A stretch of 16,759 nt of DNA from NCBI GenBank assembly GCA_019677205.1, contig JAAMXY010000695.1, positions 1 through 16,759 of the forward strand. The letters are read 5' to 3'. Under the pieces are notes generated by a model, which did not search any database, had not been told where the DNA came from, and was given only the letters and a program-made list of their open reading frames with translations. The translations under genes were made by a program, and so were the position numbers. Numbering within the stretch: the stretch's first letter is position 1; every line of letters starts with the position of its first letter. Shown piece by piece: positions 9,201-16,759 of this stretch. This DNA is from Pinguiococcus pyrenoidosus. Its lineage: Eukaryota; Sar; Pinguiophyceae; Pinguiochrysidales; Pinguiochrysidaceae.

Positions 9201-9696
9201 GTCGCTGCAGTCCCTAGTGCGCTTGGTTCGCAACGCTCGTGCTGAGTACAACGTGGAGCTCGGGAAGAAGATCCCTGCCACCATCGCCGTGTCAAACCCG
9301 GAGATGCAGAGCATCGTTTCCGAGGAGGCCGCCGTCGTGTGCTCCCTAGCAAAGATCGATCCCGAGGCCTTCAGCATCGAGACGGTATCATCCTCCGGCG
9401 AGGTTCCCGCCGCCCTCGCGAACGAGAAGACGGTTCACATCGTGGTGGCGGAGGGCCTGGAGGCATGGCTGCCGCTGAGTGGCATGGTGGACCCGAAAAA
9501 GGAGCTGGCTCGCTTGACCAAGCAGCTCACGAAGATACAAAAGGAGGCCGACGGCCTTGCGAAGCGCGTCGATAGTCCCGGCTTTTTGTCCAAGGCTCCT
9601 CCAGAGCTGGTGGAGGAAACGCGCGGGCAGCTTCAGGATAAGCGAGACCAAATGGCCCTCATTCAGAAGAGCTTGGATGAACTGAGCGCATCGTAA
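6208..9696 (+). CDS. Valyl-tRNA synthetase, bacterial/organellar type, with presequence
   Basis: Exons 6208-7829 and 8310-9696 give 1002 residues. The junction restores DTWFSSGLWPFATLGWP, an invariant ValRS stretch. Visible class I motifs are HMGH (133-136, the HIGH motif) and KMSKT (615-619). The CP1 editing domain shows TTRPET (298-303) and HDTND (359-363), which hydrolyses mischarged Thr-tRNA. An anticodon-binding domain follows, then the C-terminal coiled-coil tRNA arm (about 930-1000). The VTPGQD stretch after KMSKT resembles plant organellar enzymes. The enzyme charges tRNA-Val with valine using ATP. The N-terminal 60 residues are an extension with a hydrophobic stretch (about 18-36) and then a basic Ser/Arg/Ala region ending in GRLRMAVES. 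Starts at residue 17 (6256, A at -3) or 61 (6388) are alternatives. Start 17 would put the hydrophobic stretch at the N-terminus, as in a signal or bipartite plastid peptide. Confidence 0.95.
7830..8309 (+). other. 480-base intron of the ValRS gene
   Basis: From donor GTAAGC to acceptor CCTTAG, phase 2. It is by far the longest of the 14 introns inferred here; the others are 62-155 bases. It stops the exon 1 frame at once (AGG TAA), so retention would truncate the enzyme after residue 541. It holds a 16-base tandem repeat near its 5' end. From about 7951 it stays open in the frame of exon 2, but the translation shows no ValRS-like sequence. Confidence 0.92.
7848..7907 (+). repeat. 16-base tandem repeat in the ValRS intron
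   Basis: About 3.75 copies of GAGCAGTGCCGTCCCC, at 7848-7863, 7864-7879, 7880-7895 and 7896-7907. Only a few substitutions separate the copies. It starts 18 bases after the donor site. It is a typical minisatellite and no function is evident. Confidence 0.9.
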
Positions 9697-9877
9697 AGCA
9701 TATGTTTCAGTTCATGGCGCGTGGCGTGGAATACCCTCGAGCATTTGAAGAACGTGCTTTATGCATCAGTCGCATATTACGTCTCTTACTCTTACCAGCT
9801 TCTCAACATGTGTCACATCCTACTCTAAGCGACCAGGCGGACACCTGCTCTCGAAGACTCTACGGCCAGCAGCACAT
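9697..9877. other. Short convergent spacer between ValRS and alpha-tubulin
   Basis: 181 bases with the 3' ends of both genes. It is richer in A and T than the flanking coding regions. No gene, stem-loop terminator or clear polyadenylation signal was recognised. Confidence 0.5.
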
Positions 9878-11239
9878 CTAATACTCCTCTCCGAAGTCCT
9901 CCTCCTCGCCTTCGCCTTCGGCGGTCTCGGCTCCGACCTCCTCGTAGTCCTTCTCGAGGGCGGCAAGATCCTCACGGGCCTCGGAGAACTCGCCTTCCTC
10001 CATACCCTCACCGACGTACCAGTGCACGAAGGCACGCTTGGCGTACATGAGGTCGAACTTGTGGTCAATGCGGGACAGGGCCTCGGCGATGGCGGTGGTG
10101 TTGGCAACCATGCACACGGCGCGCTGCACGCGGGCGAGGTCGCCGCCCGGCACGACGGTCGGCGGCTGGTAGTTGATACCGCACTTGAATCCGGTCGGGC
10201 ACCAGTCGACGAACTGGATGGTGCGCTTGGTCTTGATGGTGGCCACGGCGGCGTTGACGTCCTTGGGCACGACGTCACCACGGAACATGAGGCAGCAGGC
10301 CATGTACTTGCCGTGGCGCGGGTCGCACTTGGTCATCATGCCGGCCGGCTCGAAGACGGAGTTGGTGATCTCGGCCACGGACAGCTGCTCGTGGTAGGCC
10401 TTCTCCGCCGAGATGATCGGCGCGTAGGAGGTGAGCATGAAGTGGATGCGCGGGTAGGGCACCAGGTTGGTCTGGAACTCGGTCACATCGACGTTGAGGG
10501 CACCGTCGAAGCGGAGGGAGGCGGTCAGCGAGGACACCACCTGGGCGATGAGGCGGTTCAGGTTGGTGTAGGTCGGGCGCTCGATGTCGAGGTTGCGGCG
10601 GCACACGTCGTAGAGGGCCTCGTTGTCGAGGCAGAAGGTGCAGTCGGTGTGCTCGAGCAGAGCGTGGGTGGAGAGCACGGAGTTGTACGGCTCGACCACG
10701 GCGGTGGACACCTGCGGCGCCGGCGTGATGGCGAAGGACAGCTTGGACTTGCGGCCGTAGTCGACGGACAGGCGCTCAAGGAGCAGCGATCCGAGGCCGG
10801 ATCCGGTACCACCGCCGGTGGCGTGGAAGACCAGGAAGCCCTGCAGGCCAGTGCAGTTGTCGGCGAGCTTGCGGATGCGGTCGAGCACGAGGTCCACGAT
10901 CTCCTTGCCGATGGTGTAGTGGCCACGGGCGTAGTTGTTCGCGGCGTCCTCCTTGCCGGAGATGATCTGCTCCGGGTGGTACAGCTGGCGGTAGGTGCCC
11001 GTGCGGACCTCGTCGCACACATTGGATTCCAGGTCCACGAACACCGCGCGCGGGACGTGCTTGCCAGCACCGGTCTCGGAGAAGAACGTGTTGAACGCGT
11101 CGTCGCCGCCGCCGATGGTCTTGTCGCTGGGCATCTGGCCGTCCGGCTGGATGCCGTGCTCAAGGCAGTAGAGCTCCCAGCAGGCATTGCCGGTCTGGAT
11201 ACCGCCCTGGCCGATGTGGATGGAGATGCACTCGCGCAT
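9878..11239 (-). CDS. Alpha-tubulin
   Basis: Intronless, 453 residues, full length for the family. The start at 11239 gives the conserved MREC N-terminus, with A at -3. Lys40, the luminal acetylation site of alpha-tubulin, is present in MPSDKT. The GTP-binding signature GGGTGSG, the catalytic glutamate in [10 protein letters not shown], and the acidic tail ending in Glu-Glu-Tyr (the substrate of detyrosination) are all intact. The protein pairs with beta-tubulin to form microtubules. Retention of K40 and the terminal tyrosine fits stable, modified microtubules such as those of cilia. Codons end almost always in C or G, a stronger bias than in the Era or armadillo genes, which suggests high expression. 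This bias also leaves a very long antisense frame open. Confidence 0.99.
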   Translation of the reverse strand: MRECISIHIGQGGIQTGNACWELYCLEHGIQPDGQMPSDKTIGGGDDAFNTFFSETGAGKHVPRAVFVDLESNVCDEVRTGTYRQLYHPEQIISGKEDAANNYARGHYTIGKEIVDLVLDRIRKLADNCTGLQGFLVFHATGGGTGSGLGSLLLERLSVDYGRKSKLSFAITPAPQVSTAVVEPYNSVLSTHALLEHTDCTFCLDNEALYDVCRRNLDIERPTYTNLNRLIAQVVSSLTASLRFDGALNVDVTEFQTNLVPYPRIHFMLTSYAPIISAEKAYHEQLSVAEITNSVFEPAGMMTKCDPRHGKYMACCLMFRGDVVPKDVNAAVATIKTKRTIQFVDWCPTGFKCGINYQPPTVVPGGDLARVQRAVCMVANTTAIAEALSRIDHKFDLMYAKRAFVHWYVGEGMEEGEFSEAREDLAALEKDYEEVGAETAEGEGEEEDFGEEY

Positions 11240-11432
11240 GGTTACGGGTTGGGTTGGGAGGCTTTGGGAAGAGCGGAAGGGACTGCGGGAAGGCAAACGG
11301 AAGCACAGGCGAAGCTCAAGGGCGGCTCAGCGTGTGCGTTCTCGAGTTCTGCGGAGGCGCGAAAATGGGAGGCGCACAACCGAAGGTCCCCCACCTGGCC
11401 GCCCCGGTCGTTACACACCAAAATACGGCCAT

Positions 11433-11449
11433 CTGGTTGGCCAAACCAG
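11433..11449. repeat. Hairpin: 6-bp stem, 5-base loop
   Basis: CTGGTT, loop GGCCA, AACCAG. The two arms are exact inverse complements. It lies 194 bases upstream of the tubulin start. Confidence 0.6.
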
Positions 11450-11494
11450 GTAACAAATTTAGGAAGATCAGATACCTTCCTAGGATTGTGGCAG

Positions 11495-11514
11495 AAACCG
11501 CCAGGCGGCGGTTT
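11495..11514. repeat. Hairpin: perfect 8-bp stem, 4-base loop
   Basis: AAACCGCC, loop AGGC, GGCGGTTT. The stem is perfect and GC-rich in its inner part. It lies between the other hairpin and the AT-rich element, in a spacer that should carry two divergent promoters. Confidence 0.75.
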
Positions 11515-11526
11515 GGCGCCAACCTC

Positions 11527-11556
11527 ATTTGAAAAATATTCAAATATTTCAAAATA
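11527..11556. repeat. AT-rich periodic element, copy 2
   Basis: The stretch is built of units such as AAATATTC, AAATATTTC and AAAATACTG and contains AATATT palindromes. It matches 6081-6110 at 22 of 30 positions. Both copies sit in divergent spacers outside coding sequence. Confidence 0.45.
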
Positions 11557-11864
11557 CTGTTCTGACCACCGATTCGACAGCACCGCGCTCTTGCTGATCC
11601 ATCCCACGCCTCCGCTTGAGGTTTCCCTCGTCAAGACGCGCTGGAATTGGTCGGATCTGACAGAGGGTTGCGACCGTTGTTTCTGGGTTTTCGACGGGAC
11701 TCGGTTCTCGCTTTCGGTTTTCGGCGTGGACGACGGCCGGCATTCCGCACGAGCGCAAGAACATAACAGCGGGCGCAACCACGCACGCTGCGCTCAGCTG
11801 ATCCGTCGGCTTGCGATCTCGGTTTACGCAAACAGAAGCGCCACTCTCGCGATCTCTTCTCCAG

Positions 11865-13493
11865 ATGGCGTCGTTTCGGCTTTGGCACTTCACCATCTGC
11901 TTGGTGGCTGTGCTGCTCAGGCCAGTGTGCCCTTTGCAGCAGCGCTCGAGGCGTCTTCATCGCCTCAGCTTCCGCCTGCGCCAGGCGAAAGGCGATGGCG
12001 TGGACATTACGCACCTGTACGCCGATGCCGACGACGACTTGTGGATGGAAGAAGCGCAGCTGAGGTGCGTGGAGGGACTGTAGCAAGTCTAACCGGTCAC
12101 CCACCACTGACCGCCTTCACGCCATGCGCAGCGAAGGATATCGCAGCGGATTCATCACCATTCTGGGGAATCCAAACGTTGGCAAGTCCACCTTGATGAA
12201 TGAGGTGCGGAGCGTCGGCGATGAACAGGAGCGTGAAAGGTTCTACGCTGATACCAACTTCCTCCTCCGTACAGATCCTGGGGGAAAAGCTGTCCATTGT
12301 GACGCACAAGGCGCAGACGACTCGGCACCGGATCCGCGGCATCCTTACCACGGACAAGTTCCAGATGATCTACTCGGACACTCCCGGCCTCCTGAACCCG
12401 CGGTACAAGCTGCAGGAGGGCATGATGAAGTTCGTGAACACGGCCATCAAGGACGCCGACGTGGTGCTCGTGGTCGTGGATCCGTGGCAGGAGGAAGGGT
12501 TCCAGGACAACAGCGTCGTCGAGCGCATCAAGCTGCAAGGGAAGTCCTGCTTCGTGGCGATCAACAAGGTGGACGCTCTGCTCAAGGGACAGCGCATGCC
12601 GGGGGCGGCGAAAGCGGGGGAGAAGGAGCAGCCTACGCTGGACGAGCTCATCATCTCCTGGCAAAACGTCCTGCCGTCCGCGAGAGTCATGCCCATCTCC
12701 GCGTTGGAAGGTTTGCCTCCATGTACAGTGGCAGAGTTCCCGGAGCCCACGACCTGACGACGCTCGTCGAAGGAACCAATACCACCGCGCTGCTGGAGGA
12801 GCTCGCCGCGGCCCTTCCGGAAGGTCCCATGCTGTTTCCAAGCGCCTCCCTCACAGATCGCCCGGAACGGTACGGCGCCGCTTTGGGAACATCTGTCGAG
12901 TGAAAGCTTGTCTCATACCCCGTCGGTTCCCATGACCAGGTTCTTTGCCTCTGAGATTATCCGGGAGAAGATTCTCCTAAATTATGCGGACGAGATTCCA
13001 TACAGCTGTGAGGTAAGAAGCTGTGATGCGGCGTCAACCCAGGATCCCCGCAGCCACGGCAGACTGATCTATGTCTCTCTCTCTCTCTCCCTCTCTCTCT
13101 CCCTCTCTCTCTCTCCCTCTCTCTCTCTCCCTCTCTCTCTCCCTCTCTCTTTTCCTGTAGGTTGCCGTCGAGTCCTTCAAAGACTCTGAGGCTTTGCTCA
13201 CGATTCAGGCAATCATCTTCTGTGCGCGCGACTCACAGAAAGGCATCTTGATTGGCAAGCAAGGTAGGCTGGTCGCGGCTGAAGTTCCGGGTGAAGTGTG
13301 AGATGTCAAGAGTTCATCCCTGTTTTTGTCATGTCTTGAAGGGGCCTCAATCAAGAACCTGGGGATCGCTTCCAGAGAAGCACTGCAAGATTTCTTCGGC
13401 AAGAAGGTCATGTTAGAAACAAAAGTGAAAGTAGCGAAGAACTGGCGCGCCAACGAGGCCGATGTTCGGCGATTCGGATACTACGATGAGTAA
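11865..13493 (+). CDS. Era-type GTPase, organelle-targeted, seven exons
   Basis: Exons 11865-12064, 12132-12204, 12275-12710, 12773-12869, 12940-13012, 13161-13263 and 13342-13493 give 377 residues. Motifs in order are G1 GNPNVGKS (79-86), G2 QTTR (105-108), G3 DTPG (126-129), G4 NKVD (188-191) and G5 SALEG across the exon 3/4 junction. The C-terminal KH domain carries IGKQG (324-328). Era binds 16S-type rRNA through the KH domain and assists small ribosomal subunit assembly, so in a eukaryote it serves mitochondrial or plastid ribosomes. The first 66 residues are an extension: a hydrophobic core (TICLVAVLL, about 9-17), an Arg-rich region (about 26-40), then an acidic linker. This could be a bipartite plastid signal, but no phenylalanine follows the likely cleavage site, so a mitochondrial location is not excluded. 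The start is the first in-frame ATG, with a weak -3 base and G at +4. Confidence 0.93.
12065..12131 (+). other. Era intron 1
   Basis: 67 bases, GTGCGT to GCGCAG, phase 2. It separates the targeting presequence from the GTPase domain, joining EEAQL to SEGYRSGF. Confidence 0.85.
12205..12274 (+). other. Era intron 2
   Basis: 70 bases, GTGCGG to TACAG, phase 0. It falls just after the P-loop and joins STLMNE to ILGEKLSIV, as expected for Era proteins. Confidence 0.92.
12711..12772 (+). other. Era intron 3
   Basis: 62 bases, GTTTGC to CGAAG, phase 1. Splicing gives SALEGTNTTALLEEL, the normal G5 region. An AAG acceptor is less usual. An upstream AG at 12735-12736 would also keep the frame but would need a 26-base intron. 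Confidence 0.75.
12870..12939 (+). other. Era intron 4
   Basis: 70 bases, GTACGG to ACCAG, phase 2. It joins DRPER to FFASEIIREKI, which opens the link to the KH domain. Confidence 0.9.
13013..13160 (+). other. Era intron 5 with CT microsatellite
   Basis: 148 bases, GTAAGA to CTGTAG, phase 0, joining PYSCE to VAVESFKD. Its 3' half is almost pure CT repeat (about 13075-13150) and serves as an extreme pyrimidine tract. Confidence 0.9.
13075..13150 (+). repeat. CT microsatellite, interrupted by CCC
   Basis: CT dinucleotides in blocks separated by regular CCC interruptions, about 76 bases in all. It ends ten bases before the intron 5 acceptor of the Era gene. Confidence 0.95.
13264..13341 (+). 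other. Era intron 6
   Basis: 78 bases, GTAGGC to TTGAAG, phase 1. It lies inside the KH-domain loop and joins IGKQG to ASIKNLG. Confidence 0.85.
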
Positions 13494-13642
13494 GCTTTTG
13501 CCAGTTGTCCGAAGATCGGTCTAGGCTCCCCCGCCGCTTGATTTGGTACCTGTCGCGACCATGGCACTCCACCTCTTCAGCCAAGTTCCACCTGATAGGC
13601 CGTTCTGCTGCCCGCCGTGGCTCATTCGCTCGCCGCAGTCAC
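13494..13642. other. Convergent spacer between the Era and armadillo/EF-hand genes
   Basis: 149 bases holding the 3' ends of both genes. No gene or repeat was seen. The minus-strand frame can be extended into it if the armadillo gene has one more intron, which is considered unlikely (see findings). Confidence 0.5.
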
Positions 13643-16308
13643 TCACCGGACCTGCGAGTGCTTCTCACTGAAGATCATACTTTCGATCGCACCCACGGCC
13701 TGCCTTGTTCGAGCAGCCGCCGAGCTTCGGCTGGCCTTGAACACAAATCTTCCCAGTGAATTCTTCTGCAGGTACTCGTCAAGCTTGAGGATCATCTCAA
13801 GGAACTCGCCGAAGTCCAGCAGCCCGTTCCCGTCGGTATCAAAGTCGTCGAGAATCGACAGGGCGACCTGCTCCTCGACGTGAACGCCCAGGTCCTTCAG
13901 CAGGCCGAGGAAGTTCTCGTCATCGATCAGGCCTATGGCGAACTCATCATGAACTTTGTAAGCCTCCTTCAAGAGATGAAGCCGGTCGGAAGCGAACTGC
14001 TCCTCGAGCTGACCAGCATCGAGGTAGTCTTGCGCCTTCCTCCTCCGCAGCACTTCCTCCTCGATTGCCTTGAAAACATTCGGCGCCCCGACCTGCGCCA
14101 CTCCTCGAGATGTCACCGGTTTGTCGCGCCTCCAGGCATAGTCGAAGCAGCGCTCCGGAATCTGCTCGTATGCGGCGTTCGGGAAGAATATGATGACGAT
14201 CTTGAGAATCATGATGGCGCTATTGTGGACCACGACGTTGCTGCTGTGCATATGCCCAGAGATAATCTCGCCGCCACCTAGCTCCCAAAACTCCCAAGCG
14301 TTGTCGACGTCGATTAGGAGGTTGATGAGAGCGCCACAAGTGTCCTCCAGCATGTCCGCAGGCATGCTCTCCACGAGATCTACAAGGCACGCCACTACGC
14401 CGTCGTCTCCCAGCCGCCGCCGCTGCTGGTCACTTGTGACGCACGAGGCCATAAACTTTGCCGCGCTCTGCTTCCGCATCCACCTCGGACTCTTGACAAG
14501 ATCTACGCAGAGAGGCAAGAATCGAGTCACGAAGCCTTCCTCGAGCTCGGATCGGACGGCACATAGCGTGTCCATGATGAGGACTTGGACGTCGAGTCCG
14601 ATCGCCTCAACTTCTTCGCCGTTGGTGAGGACGCTCAGGACGTGAAAGGCGTCCCTCATGACGTCCAGCAGGCCGCACGCTAAGAAGTCTGTCCGAAGCT
14701 CGGCGTTGCTGAGAAGGAAGCGAAAGCACGACAGGACCTTCGTAATGATCATGCGGGCGACAAATAGGGTAGACAGTAACCCCTTGCTGTGTCGCTCCCC
14801 CACTGTTTCTGTGCGTTCCTCTTCGCTGCTCGCACGGATGCTCTTGGCTTCCTGAAGAAGCTCCGCTTGCGAATCCATCTCAAGTGTCCGTTGAGAGCCT
14901 CGCCCGCCAGCCCCAGGTCCTCTCCACTGATCTTCCACCACGGAATGGACATTGCTGGAGACGGACCACAGCTCTTGTACCCGCTTCGACTCCCTTGCCA
15001 GAAGCTTGGCCAATGTCGAAGCAGTTGAGTTCGCCTGGGAAAGAGAGAAAGAGAGAGAGAGAGAGAAATTAATGGTACGAAGCTCACTCGGATGCTCCGG
15101 CAAAGAGCCGCGCGGTTCCCCATCAGCCATCTCCACCTGCTTTGTTGTTGCTCACCTTATAAGCGGCGTGACTGGCAGAAGTCACTGCCAGCTCGCTGAG
15201 CGAGGCTGCTGCCGACAGGCGGAGAAGCGGCGTCGGATGGGAGAGTAAGCGCGTGAGCGCAGTGATTCCTCCGTGACGACTGATCTGAGTTAAAGTGGCG
15301 TTAGCTAGTGGGACTCCTGAAGCACCGGAACGCAAAGTCTACCAAGTACCTCCCCAACGATCGCAGGGTAGTGCGAAAGGCTCGCAAGAATGCCGCAAGC
15401 GGCGCCCAAGGTCGTCGTTTCCAAGTCCTCTCGCTTGCCGTCTTCACTGCGCCATGCCAGCACGGCGATCAAGGCCGGCACCGCGCCAGCTTCCGCCACC
15501 TTCACGGCGTTTTCCGCCGTCTGAGCGCAAGGACGCCTTGGTCAGGAAAGACAATCGCGGCAACAGCTCCCTTGCTCATCGACACTCTCCTTGTCTTTTT
15601 CAAGCGGACGCACCAGGCACATGTTTTGTAGAGTGCAGCAGGAATCGCGGCAGAGCGCCTGGACTCTTTGCGAGTCCAATGGTCGTCCTGGCGTCGAGAC
15701 ATCCTGAGATCTTGACGAGGCATCGGCCACAAACCTTCGCGCGACTCCTACCGGAATTCCAGATCGTCGCGCAGGACTGCAGCACGGCGCAGAGAGTCGC
15801 AATAGCGCCGAAACGCGCAGCGGCGAGCTGATGCTGCCGTCTCTTTGTGAGCTGACGCAGTGCACTACGGACAGCGAGAGGCGCATCCGGTGTTCAGGGA
15901 GCTTTCCCAGCTTGCCATCGGAAAGTTGCTTGGGAGGCGCAAAGGGGGAGCGCCGACGTTGGCGTCGCTATCTCACCTGGTAGCGGCTCGACGTAGGCCC
16001 ATGTCATATCCGGGCCTGATGAGCTCCACGACGGCTTGCAAAGCCGCATCTGACCCCAGCGGCACCCCATGGGAGCTCTCGCGATCCGCTTTGACCAGCG
16101 CTCCCAGCAGCGCAGGTGCGTCGCTGGAGGTTACCAGCAGAGGGGCTCAGCCGGGCAAGAAATGACATGCAGAGGCGACACGCAGAGCTCACCGCAGGAG
16201 GCGGGAGCGCGACAGCGGATCTCGCTGATTCCATGAGCTCGCGTCGTTCGCCGCGTCCACAACATCCTTTAGGCGCGACAGCAGTCGCTCAAGATTCTCA
16301 CGCGCCAT
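13643..16308 (-). CDS. Armadillo-repeat protein with C-terminal EF-hand pair, seven exons
   Basis: Exons, 5' to 3' on the minus strand: 16308-16193, 16123-15977, 15864-15752, 15687-15614, 15520-15350, 15284-15156 and 15034-13643, giving 713 residues. All phases agree. Armadillo-like repeats fill much of about residues 55-460, with typical cores such as NAVKVAEAGAVPALIAVL and ISRHGGITALTRLLSHP. Near the C-terminus is a calmodulin-like EF-hand pair. The first loop is degenerate (Phe, Ile and a terminal Asn at metal positions). The second, DTDGNGLLDFGE (649-660), has every calcium ligand. A charged helix with an Arg-rich stretch precedes the pair. A calcium-responsive scaffold is a reasonable guess, but I recognise no named orthologue. 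The ATG at 16308 has G at +4 but a weak -3 base. The exon 3/4 acceptor is uncertain: 15664 would also fit and would drop eight residues. Confidence 0.8.
15035..15155 (-). other. Intron 6 of the armadillo/EF-hand gene, with CT tract
   Basis: 121 bases on the minus strand, GTGAGC to CCCAG, phase 0, joining SHAAYK to ANSTAST. Just before the acceptor lies a CT-rich tract (GA-rich on the plus strand, about 15040-15066). A read-through frame exists but inserts a low-complexity Ser-Leu run. Confidence 0.88.
15285..15349 (-). other. Intron 5 of the armadillo/EF-hand gene
   Basis: 65 bases, GTACTT to CTCAG, phase 0, joining AIVGE to ISRHGGI. It is the only intron here without G at donor position +5. 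Confidence 0.82.
15521..15613 (-). other. Intron 4 of the armadillo/EF-hand gene
   Basis: 93 bases, GTGCGT to CTCAG, phase 0. It joins CCTLQNMCL to TAENAVKVAEAG and restores a canonical armadillo repeat. Confidence 0.85.
15688..15751 (-). other. Intron 3 of the armadillo/EF-hand gene, acceptor uncertain
   Basis: 64 bases, GTAGGA to GCCAG, phase 1. An alternative acceptor ending at 15664 keeps the same frame and gives an 88-base intron. CAG is the better acceptor by consensus, but both proteins look reasonable. Confidence 0.6.
15865..15976 (-). other. Intron 2 of the armadillo/EF-hand gene
   Basis: 112 bases, GTGAGA to CCGTAG, phase 2. It joins LRRAAT to SALRQLTKRR within one armadillo helix. 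Confidence 0.82.
16124..16192 (-). other. Intron 1 of the armadillo/EF-hand gene
   Basis: 69 bases, GTGAGC to TCCAG, phase 2. Without splicing the frame stops directly at the donor (CGG TGA). Confidence 0.82.
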
Positions 16309-16617
16309 TCACAGCGGAAAGAATGCGGCGGCGGCTGAAGAGGCGCGAAGCTTTCCGCCTTCTGGACCAAGCGGACCCCATCAGTAGGGCCCGCAAGGCC
16401 TTCCCTGGAACGTCTCTGCAGGAATGCATGTCGAGGAGGGAGCAGGGTATCCCGTGTGTCCATATATGATACATACGAGAGCTGAACATCGACCCCAGGA
16501 CGTTTCGCCTCTCGTTCGATGCGGGCGGCGTCGCTCTCGTACCAAGAGGTTCGTGTCGTTGAAACCTGAGTGGACGTCAGGTCTGAATTCGCCTCCGTGC
16601 GACGCTGCGCGAGCGCC
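16309..16617. other. Divergent spacer upstream of the armadillo/EF-hand and TPR-like genes
   Basis: 309 bases with no recognised gene. A TATA-like word, CATATATGAT, lies at 16461-16470, about 150 bases from either start codon. An additional 5' exon of the armadillo gene cannot be excluded. Confidence 0.45.
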
Positions 16618-16759
16618 ATGAGCGACTGCGAAAGCGTCGACGCCGTGTCGGTGCTCTTGGACAATGCAAAGCGCTGCGTCAAGCAAGGGCGCACCAAGGA
16701 TGCACTGGAGTTCTTCACGCTGGCGAATCTGCGCCAGACCAGCTTGTCGTCTCGCTTGT
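16618..16759 (+). CDS. Partial gene, N-terminus with TPR-like helices
   Basis: The ATG at 16618 has a good context (GAGCGCCATG, G at -3) and opens a frame that runs off the window after 47 codons. The sequence starts MSDCESVDAVSVLLDN and continues with AKRCVKQGRTKDALEFF, a helix pair resembling the start of a tetratricopeptide repeat. An MIT-like helix is another possibility. The function cannot be told from this fragment. Confidence 0.55.
   Translation, partial: MSDCESVDAVSVLLDNAKRCVKQGRTKDALEFFTLANLRQTSLSSRL

Larger units (their letters stand above)
11240..11864. other. Divergent intergenic region between alpha-tubulin and Era genes
   Basis: 625 bases that should hold both promoters and leaders. 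No gene is recognised; the open frames crossing it are composition artefacts. The tubulin-proximal leader reads CCAACCCAACCCGTAACC just before the ATG on the minus strand. Between about 11430 and 11560 there are two hairpins and an AT-rich periodic element, listed separately. Confidence 0.6.

Noticed and set aside
11242-11778. 178-codon minus-strand frame in the tubulin-Era spacer
   Set aside because: No family resemblance, and the codon use and composition are not like the genes here. It runs through hairpins and an AT-rich element, so it is treated as non-coding.
9761-12196. 811-codon open frame on the plus strand
   Set aside because: It is antisense to alpha-tubulin and rich in Gly, Val, Asp and Glu. 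The strong C/G bias at third positions of the tubulin codons keeps this frame open. It has no recognisable domain.
12711-12736. 26-base intron alternative in the Era gene
   Set aside because: It would keep the frame but is too short for splicing and inserts residues into the G5 region; the 62-base intron gives the normal Era sequence.
12124-12903. Single open frame containing the Era P-loop and a later Era segment
   Set aside because: It mixes real exons 2 and 4 with introns and out-of-frame exon 3. Protein continuity shows that splicing between frames is needed, so it is not a gene by itself and not a frameshifted pseudogene.
15688-15751. 48-base intron ending at the CAG near 15704
   Set aside because: It would keep the wrong frame and soon reach a stop codon, without joining to the next armadillo repeat.
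1-16759. tRNA, rRNA, CRISPR, phage or transposase genes
   Set aside because: Both strands were scanned by eye and no TPsiC-like arms, array of spaced repeats or mobile-element proteins were seen.

Overview
The window looks like nuclear DNA of a GC-rich single-celled eukaryote. Coding regions are interrupted by spliceosomal introns, there is a complete alpha-tubulin, genes sit on both strands about 150-930 bases apart, and one start codon has a textbook GCCACCATG context. The introns can be read directly, because ORFs that break off resume in another frame exactly at GT..AG boundaries. Two genes of bacterial or organellar type (valyl-tRNA synthetase and Era) carry N-terminal extensions with a hydrophobic stretch followed by a basic region, which would fit an alga with a complex plastid. 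That placement is an inference. No rRNA, tRNA, CRISPR array, phage or coding mobile element was seen.

Layout from left to right. (1) A plus-strand gene (259-3299, one intron) encodes a fusion of D-3-phosphoglycerate dehydrogenase and phosphoserine aminotransferase, the first two steps of phosphorylated serine synthesis, with a mitochondrial-type presequence. (2) A convergent, intronless minus-strand gene (3588-5273) encodes a calponin-like protein with two CH domains. (3) A 934-base divergent spacer holds several short degenerate repeats. (4) A plus-strand valyl-tRNA synthetase gene (6208-9696) has one 480-base intron. (5) A convergent, intronless minus-strand alpha-tubulin gene follows (9878-11239). 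(6) A 625-base divergent spacer holds two hairpins and an AT-rich periodic element. (7) A plus-strand Era-type GTPase gene (11865-13493) has seven exons. (8) A convergent minus-strand gene (13643-16308) has seven exons and encodes an armadillo-repeat protein with a C-terminal EF-hand pair. (9) A plus-strand gene starts at 16618 and runs off the window; its start looks TPR-like.

The genes do not form a pathway together. Three themes recur: organelle-linked metabolism and translation (serine synthesis, ValRS, Era), cytoskeleton (calponin-like protein, alpha-tubulin), and alternating convergent and divergent packing. The 14 inferred introns share a donor pattern: GT followed by G at +5 in 13 of 14, with positions +3 and +4 free. 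Two introns use CT microsatellites as their pyrimidine tracts. The most distinctive items are the PGDH-PSAT fusion with an alphaproteobacterial-type PSAT half, the double-CH calponin-like protein, and an AT-rich element present in both divergent spacers.
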